Assembly: GCA_964356315.1 (NCBI GenBank)
Contig: CAYHHA010000004.1
Coordinates: 1 to 64,000 of the forward strand
Source: CAYGFH01 sp964356315
GTDB taxonomy: Bacteria > Patescibacteriota > Microgenomatia > UBA10105 > UBA927
Direction: 5' to 3'
DNA: 64,000 nt
Made by a program: the position numbers and the translations under genes. Position 1 is the stretch's first letter. Each line of letters begins with the position of its first letter. Of this stretch, positions 59,561 to 64,000 are shown one piece after another. The notes below the pieces were generated by a model that was given only the letters and a program-made list of their open reading frames with translations, searched no databases and was not told where the DNA came from.

Positions 59561-61759
59561 ATGATTCGGCCAGTTATTCGCGATACTATAGCCCTCTTTG
59601 TACTATTTCTCGTGGTTTGCCTGTTTTTACTACCACTGTTTTACCCGACTTCCCAGCTTGTCGTCACTCCTGATTTCGTTCGCAGCGATTCTTTGCATAG
59701 CAGTATCGCATTGAAATTATTGATCAAAGAATCGTTTGCTCATCACGCGATACTACCGCTTTGGTCCCGCTATTTACAACAAGGTTTTCCACTAATTGCA
59801 GAAGGTCAAATTGGAATATTTTTTATCCCAAATCTGATCAGTTTTATATTTTTTCCCGCACCGGTCGCGTACAATATGCTTCTGGTTAGCACGCTGTGGA
59901 TATTTGGGAGCGGGATATATGCTTGGCTACGTAGAGCTGGAGTATCGAGATCCGTTTCTTTTTTTGGAGCGGTTTCTGGGAGTTTCTCGGGGCCAATGAT
60001 AGTTCACTTCACTCACATTGCTCTTATTCAAGGATTTTCTATTATGCCATGGATTCTTCTGGCAACTGAACGCCTTGCTTATCGACAAACCAGAATCAAT
60101 CTGATTATTTTTTCCCTGGCACTATCACAGCAACTATTCACAGGATCTCCCCAGCCTATGGTAATAACTTTATGTTTTTCACTGCCATATTATGTATACC
60201 TGACCCAGAAAATTCAACATAAATTCCTGCCACTTTTGAGCATGATTACCGCCATCGCGTTGGGTCTTCTTATCGCCTGCGCGCAACTATTGCCATCGGT
60301 GGAATTTTTATCTCAAATCACTATTTCAAACGCTCAGATATCTCAAAATAGACTCTCGTATAATTACCCAATTTCGCATCTCGTAACACTAATAAATCCA
60401 TATCTCCTGGGCAATGTACGAAATGGAACCTATTTTGCACAGACAATCGCCGAAAAAAGTATTTTTTGGGAAGCGACAGGATATGTGGGAGTGCTACCAA
60501 TTATTCTTCTGTTTTTATGGCTGTTTCAGCGTTCCCTGAAAATCGTGTATCGAGTAAAAATTCGATTGTTTGGTATCGCAATGTTTGTCGCACTTCTTTT
60601 GGCCATAGGAAGCAAGTCTCCCGTATATCTTATATATTCTATCTGGCCGTTTACACTCTTTAACGTACCGGCGAGATTCATTTGGATACTTTCTCTCTCA
60701 ATTATTTACCTCGCGGCACTATCCCTGGAATCATTGACACGGCAAGCATCTACGAAAAAAATATTCTATATCATTGTTGGCTGTTCTATACTGATTCAAC
60801 TGACCGACAGCTTCACCATCTGGAAAGATTATCATCTTATTAGCCCCACTGCCCAGTGGATATCGAAACCAGAAATCGCACAATTTCTCAATCCTACTGA
60901 CACAGTATATTCGATCGGCTTTTCAAATCTCTATAAAAATTCTTTTCAAAAAGGATGGAAAAACCCGCAAAGCTATATATTTTTATCGAATTCACTTCAG
61001 CCAAATATAACAGCGCTATGGGGAGTTAAAACATTTTCTGTTGTATCTGGGCGAAATCTCCGGCGTCACCAGTATGCTACACAGCTACTTTCTGATGAAA
61101 TATCTATGTCGACGCAATCAGCTCACCTTACGGATTTTGGGAACAAATTACTCTCCATATACGGCATAACTAAAATCATCTTGCCAAATCCTTTAGAGGA
61201 CAAAGCACGTTCACCATCAATCGTACTGAAAAATGATAAAAAAGACGCATCATCAATATATGTTTACCCAACTTCTGCCGATCCAATTGGGTATTATATA
61301 GCTGAATCCGCAAAAAAAGCGAAAACCATACAAGAAGCAAAAGCAGCATTTCAAAACAGTGATTTTATCCCAGGCCATTCTGTGGTACTTGAATCTGACC
61401 CGACCCAACCACTACGACCACAAAACAGTGCAACAGTATCAGCGCGTATCGTATCTGATACAGAGACCGTCTATACCGTTTCAAACATCGTTTCAGATTC
61501 CTATCTTGTCATTGCCCAGTCATACTACCCAGGATGGAATGCGTATATAGATAACAAGAAATACAGCGTTATCCCTGCAAATATATATCAATCGGCAGTT
61601 CCCGTATCTAAAGGAAATCATCTGATCCGTGTGGTATATGAGCCTACAAGCGTCAAAAGAGGCATGGTGTTATCGATCATCGGCATGAGTATTGTTTTTA
61701 TTCTAGCGGTATTTCCTTGGACTTTTCGGAAGCGTCGTACTCACCCCTCAGCTGGGTAG
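59561..61759 (+). CDS. YfhO-family membrane protein
   Basis: 732 residues with about twelve helices, then a soluble C-terminal part and a final helix. Loop 1 carries FVRSDSLHSSIALKLLIKE, then LPLWSRYLQQGFPLIAEGQIGIFFIPN, typical of YfhO/GT-C proteins. SQSYYPGWNAYIDNKK near the C-terminus is the usual YfhO end domain. YfhO in Firmicutes glycosylates teichoic-acid-like polymers; the role here is inferred. TTGCAA, an 18-base spacer and TACAGT lie six bases before the ATG. It is divergent from pilD. Confidence 0.85.
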   Translation: MIRPVIRDTIALFVLFLVVCLFLLPLFYPTSQLVVTPDFVRSDSLHSSIALKLLIKESFAHHAILPLWSRYLQQGFPLIAEGQIGIFFIPNLISFIFFPAPVAYNMLLVSTLWIFGSGIYAWLRRAGVSRSVSFFGAVSGSFSGPMIVHFTHIALIQGFSIMPWILLATERLAYRQTRINLIIFSLALSQQLFTGSPQPMVITLCFSLPYYVYLTQKIQHKFLPLLSMITAIALGLLIACAQLLPSVEFLSQITISNAQISQNRLSYNYPISHLVTLINPYLLGNVRNGTYFAQTIAEKSIFWEATGYVGVLPIILLFLWLFQRSLKIVYRVKIRLFGIAMFVALLLAIGSKSPVYLIYSIWPFTLFNVPARFIWILSLSIIYLAALSLESLTRQASTKKIFYIIVGCSILIQLTDSFTIWKDYHLISPTAQWISKPEIAQFLNPTDTVYSIGFSNLYKNSFQKGWKNPQSYIFLSNSLQPNITALWGVKTFSVVSGRNLRRHQYATQLLSDEISMSTQSAHLTDFGNKLLSIYGITKIILPNPLEDKARSPSIVLKNDKKDASSIYVYPTSADPIGYYIAESAKKAKTIQEAKAAFQNSDFIPGHSVVLESDPTQPLRPQNSATVSARIVSDTETVYTVSNIVSDSYLVIAQSYYPGWNAYIDNKKYSVIPANIYQSAVPVSKGNHLIRVVYEPTSVKRGMVLSIIGMSIVFILAVFPWTFRKRRTHPSAG

Positions 61760-63704
61760 CTTTTTTTGTGTTGTTCAGGCATTTTTCATACACGTTCGCT
61801 TCATATCCTTTCGTGTATTCATACTTTTTTACTTGGTCTGTTTTGCGTGATTGTTGAAAAGATACTACGGCATCAGTACAGTTGGTATTCATTGTTTGTG
61901 CGATGCCTAGATTCATATAAGCCTCAGCATTGTACATATCTCCACCATACGAAATTGCTGACGTAAATTGATGAGTTGCCGAGGTGTAATCCTTCGCTTT
62001 TAACAGCACTTTTCCATATTCTATTCGGGAGTAGGCATACATGTCCCTCACATTAGATATCATCATATGATTATATCGTTCTAGTATTCCCTGTATAGGA
62101 TTGTTAAACTGATTCCACAGCACATCATTTTGCGCTTTCATAACAGAATAGACTGGAGCATTTGCCTGTGGATATAATTCAAATAATAACCCTCTAGGAA
62201 CCCACACAAAATCCGGCTGAAGGGGAACTGTTTCGGTTCTATTTGTCAAAATATGATATTGAGGATAGTTTGATTGGACGATGCGCAGACGAATAGGTAT
62301 GTCTTTAGTATCGGGAATTACTATTTCAGGAAAGTATTTTCTAATTTGCGCAGTATATTCTGGCGTGTCCAGTCTCCCGTTATGGATGACCACGACATCT
62401 GGTCGAACACCAAGAACATATCGGGCATATTGAACAGAAAACAGAGGCATATCTCCACTAAGAAATACAATACTTTTTGGAGGCGCACTTGCCAAAATAT
62501 CTCTCGCGTACGCATCTACTGTGCGATCTCTTGGCAATCCCCAAAATCTAAATTGTGTTCCATACGCGTTGAAAATCACTAAGACGAATAGACTACCCAC
62601 ATAGAGCGCGCCAAACAGATTCGCAAACCTGAGAAGCTTCTTTTTTGCCATAGACAATACACACACATCATATATGTGGGACACGCCCACAGAGCATAGG
62701 ATAGATAACAGTAGATAAGAAGGTAATAAAAATCGCTCGTAGGTGCCAAGTGTAAAACGGTTTGTTAATGGGAAGCTCGCATAGAAAAAGAAAAATGGTC
62801 CGATTGAGCAAATCGCGATACTAAAAAACCAAAACAATTTTCTCTGCTTTCTCCAGAGAGCATAAAATCCTGCCACTATAGCGATTATTCCAATGAGCTG
62901 GAAATCCATACCTATAAAGTCTAGATAAAGTCGCACGCTTAAAAAACGCTGAATGAATAACTCTCCATAAGCCGCGTTTGATACAAACGTTCCATAATCG
63001 CTTCTTGTTACCAAACGAATAAAATTTGATACGGTTGTTGGGTTATCCCACACGATAATTGAAGTACCAAATCCCGACAATACAACGTAGAGATATGGCA
63101 AAAGCCCAAGAGCAAACAGACACAGAGTCCGAAGAAGCATTGTCCGGGAGTATATCTTTCTAAGTATGTGTTTATGGACATAGAGCCAATACCCTAATGC
63201 AGGAGTCAAAAAAAGAATAACGTGATGGTGCGTCAAAGATAACCCAAACACAAATACTGTCAAATACCAATACCGAACATCCTTGGACCTGGTAAATAAA
63301 AACATCAGAGAAATAACTATAACGACAAACAAGTCAAACAGCGCAAATACCTCAGGAGTAACACTGTAGAGAAAATATACGTAATTTCCCAACAATATCA
63401 GAGATCCGAAAAGAGCACTATACGTTTTTTTCGTGATACTATAAATCAGATAAAATACAAGAGAGATGACGATAGCATGAGGAAGACTAGATGCTACTGC
63501 TACTCTCCAAGACGGGGTAAAAATAGGTATTTTACATAACAAAAATCCCAACAAAGTATAGAGAGGGTATCCTGGTGGATGGGGAACACCAAATGTACAG
63601 GCGGCGCTTACCAAATCACCACTATCGCCTCCAGCAATCCCTTGTGCTTGAAAAAATAGAAATACGAAAAAACTCCAAAATCCGACACCCCATTTCCAGA
63701 TCAT
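61698..63704 (-). CDS. DUF2723 membrane protein with a C-terminal TPR-like region
   Basis: 668 residues. The first loop, GIAGGDSGDLVSAACTFGVPHPPGYPLY, is the hallmark of DUF2723 (TMEM260-like GT-C proteins). About eleven helices follow, with LTHHHVILFL in the middle. The C-terminal 100 residues look like tetratricopeptide repeats (YAYSRIEYGKVLLKAKDYTSAT, NLGIAQTMN). Eukaryotic TMEM260 is an O-mannosyltransferase, so protein O-mannosylation is possible. It overlaps the 3' end of the YfhO-like gene by 62 bases. Confidence 0.85.
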   Translation of the reverse strand: MIWKWGVGFWSFFVFLFFQAQGIAGGDSGDLVSAACTFGVPHPPGYPLYTLLGFLLCKIPIFTPSWRVAVASSLPHAIVISLVFYLIYSITKKTYSALFGSLILLGNYVYFLYSVTPEVFALFDLFVVIVISLMFLFTRSKDVRYWYLTVFVFGLSLTHHHVILFLTPALGYWLYVHKHILRKIYSRTMLLRTLCLFALGLLPYLYVVLSGFGTSIIVWDNPTTVSNFIRLVTRSDYGTFVSNAAYGELFIQRFLSVRLYLDFIGMDFQLIGIIAIVAGFYALWRKQRKLFWFFSIAICSIGPFFFFYASFPLTNRFTLGTYERFLLPSYLLLSILCSVGVSHIYDVCVLSMAKKKLLRFANLFGALYVGSLFVLVIFNAYGTQFRFWGLPRDRTVDAYARDILASAPPKSIVFLSGDMPLFSVQYARYVLGVRPDVVVIHNGRLDTPEYTAQIRKYFPEIVIPDTKDIPIRLRIVQSNYPQYHILTNRTETVPLQPDFVWVPRGLLFELYPQANAPVYSVMKAQNDVLWNQFNNPIQGILERYNHMMISNVRDMYAYSRIEYGKVLLKAKDYTSATHQFTSAISYGGDMYNAEAYMNLGIAQTMNTNCTDAVVSFQQSRKTDQVKKYEYTKGYEANVYEKCLNNTKKATQLRGEYDASEKSKEIPLE

Positions 63705-63717
63705 ATGTTTATGCTAC

Positions 63718-63749
63718 AAAAAATCCCCACTGATAAGCAGTGGGGATTT
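63718..63749 (-). terminator. Rho-independent terminator after the 63772 gene
   Basis: ATCCCCACTG (63723-63732) pairs with CAGTGGGGAT (63738-63747). On the minus strand the stem is followed by a run of T (63723-63718). It ends transcription of the gene at 63772 before the DUF2723 gene. Confidence 0.88.
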
Positions 63750-63771
63750 ATACCAATACACTATTGAGACA

Positions 63772-64000
63772 TTACTGAATACAGAAATAACAATCGATAC
63801 CAGCTACATCCTTCGATTTACAAGCAGTTACACCACTTGTTGTAGTATTTTCTACGCCATCTGACGCGTAGATGGTATTTGGATCATTTTGGAAACTTTT
63901 CGACTCAGGTGAAAAACAGACAGATGCATGCGTTCCATCAGTCGCATTCACATATATTTTGTCAAGAGATGCTGTTCCTGCCAAATCAAAAAATTTATCT
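63772..64000 (-). CDS. C-terminal part of a cysteine-containing exported-type protein (runs off the window)
   Basis: The frame is open to the window end and ends at TAG 63772. The visible 75 residues (KFFDLAGTASLDKIYVNATD onward) have cysteines at ASVCFSP, TACKSK, IDCYFCIQ and end at the last cysteine motif. This resembles the C-terminal domain of a type IV pilin-like or other surface protein, but the N-terminus that would decide is outside the window. Confidence 0.5.
   Translation of the reverse strand, partial: DKFFDLAGTASLDKIYVNATDGTHASVCFSPESKSFQNDPNTIYASDGVENTTTSGVTACKSKDVAGIDCYFCIQ

Overview
The window looks like part of a genome from the Candidate Phyla Radiation (Patescibacteria), most likely the Microgenomates side. 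This is inferred from gene content: trimmed housekeeping proteins (ThrS without TGS, PheT without its EMAP/OB domain, trigger factor without PPIase), many membrane GT-C proteins, a type IV pilus operon, a sortase with one substrate, and no amino-acid or nucleotide pathway. TGA ends many genes here, including several ATGA overlaps, so this is not a TGA-recoding lineage. Three runs of exactly 100 N each interrupt a tandem repeat.

Layout. 1-6.4 kb: a gene end, a GT-C membrane protein, small secreted proteins, an EamA transporter with a 274-nt structured leader, and a membrane protein of unknown role. 6.5-10.9 kb: tRNA-Arg, tRNA-Lys and tRNA-Leu among palindromes and tandem repeats, two GIY-YIG genes, a beta-CASP nuclease and two paralogous secreted muramidase-like proteins. 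11-14.7 kb: an ECF sigma/anti-sigma pair and two secreted proteins that share one promoter motif with the sigma gene, then an envelope gene pair. 14.7-16.5 kb: trigger factor, a hypothetical gene, tRNA-Val. 16.6-30.2 kb: a glycan operon headed by a small HTH gene and a 1545-residue four-module glycosyltransferase/flippase protein, ending near a glycoside-hydrolase-like protein and a sortase with its substrate. 30.2-34.8 kb: small membrane proteins, a Tat-type reading frame split by TGA, a decayed collagen-like gene and a repeat coiled-coil gene. 34.8-42.3 kb: thrS-infC-rpmI-rplT, then pheS-pheT-coaBC. 42.4-53 kb: a broken GIY-YIG gene between inverted palindromes, a class A PBP, an aminotransferase-GNAT fusion behind a Tyr/Phe leader peptide, tyrS, recG, rpmF, nusB, rnc, rpsP, khpA, trmD. 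53-59.5 kb: a type IV pilus operon on the minus strand. 59.5-64 kb: two large membrane proteins and the end of another gene.

Regulation is unusually readable. At least a dozen genes that begin transcription units have a sigma-70 -10 box 6-8 nt before the start codon, which implies leaderless mRNAs. Downstream operon genes use Shine-Dalgarno sites or stop/start overlaps. Against that background the genes with long leaders stand out: the EamA gene, the muramidase-like gene at 9859, thrS, and the aminotransferase gene. The last has the complete anatomy of a translation-coupled attenuator.
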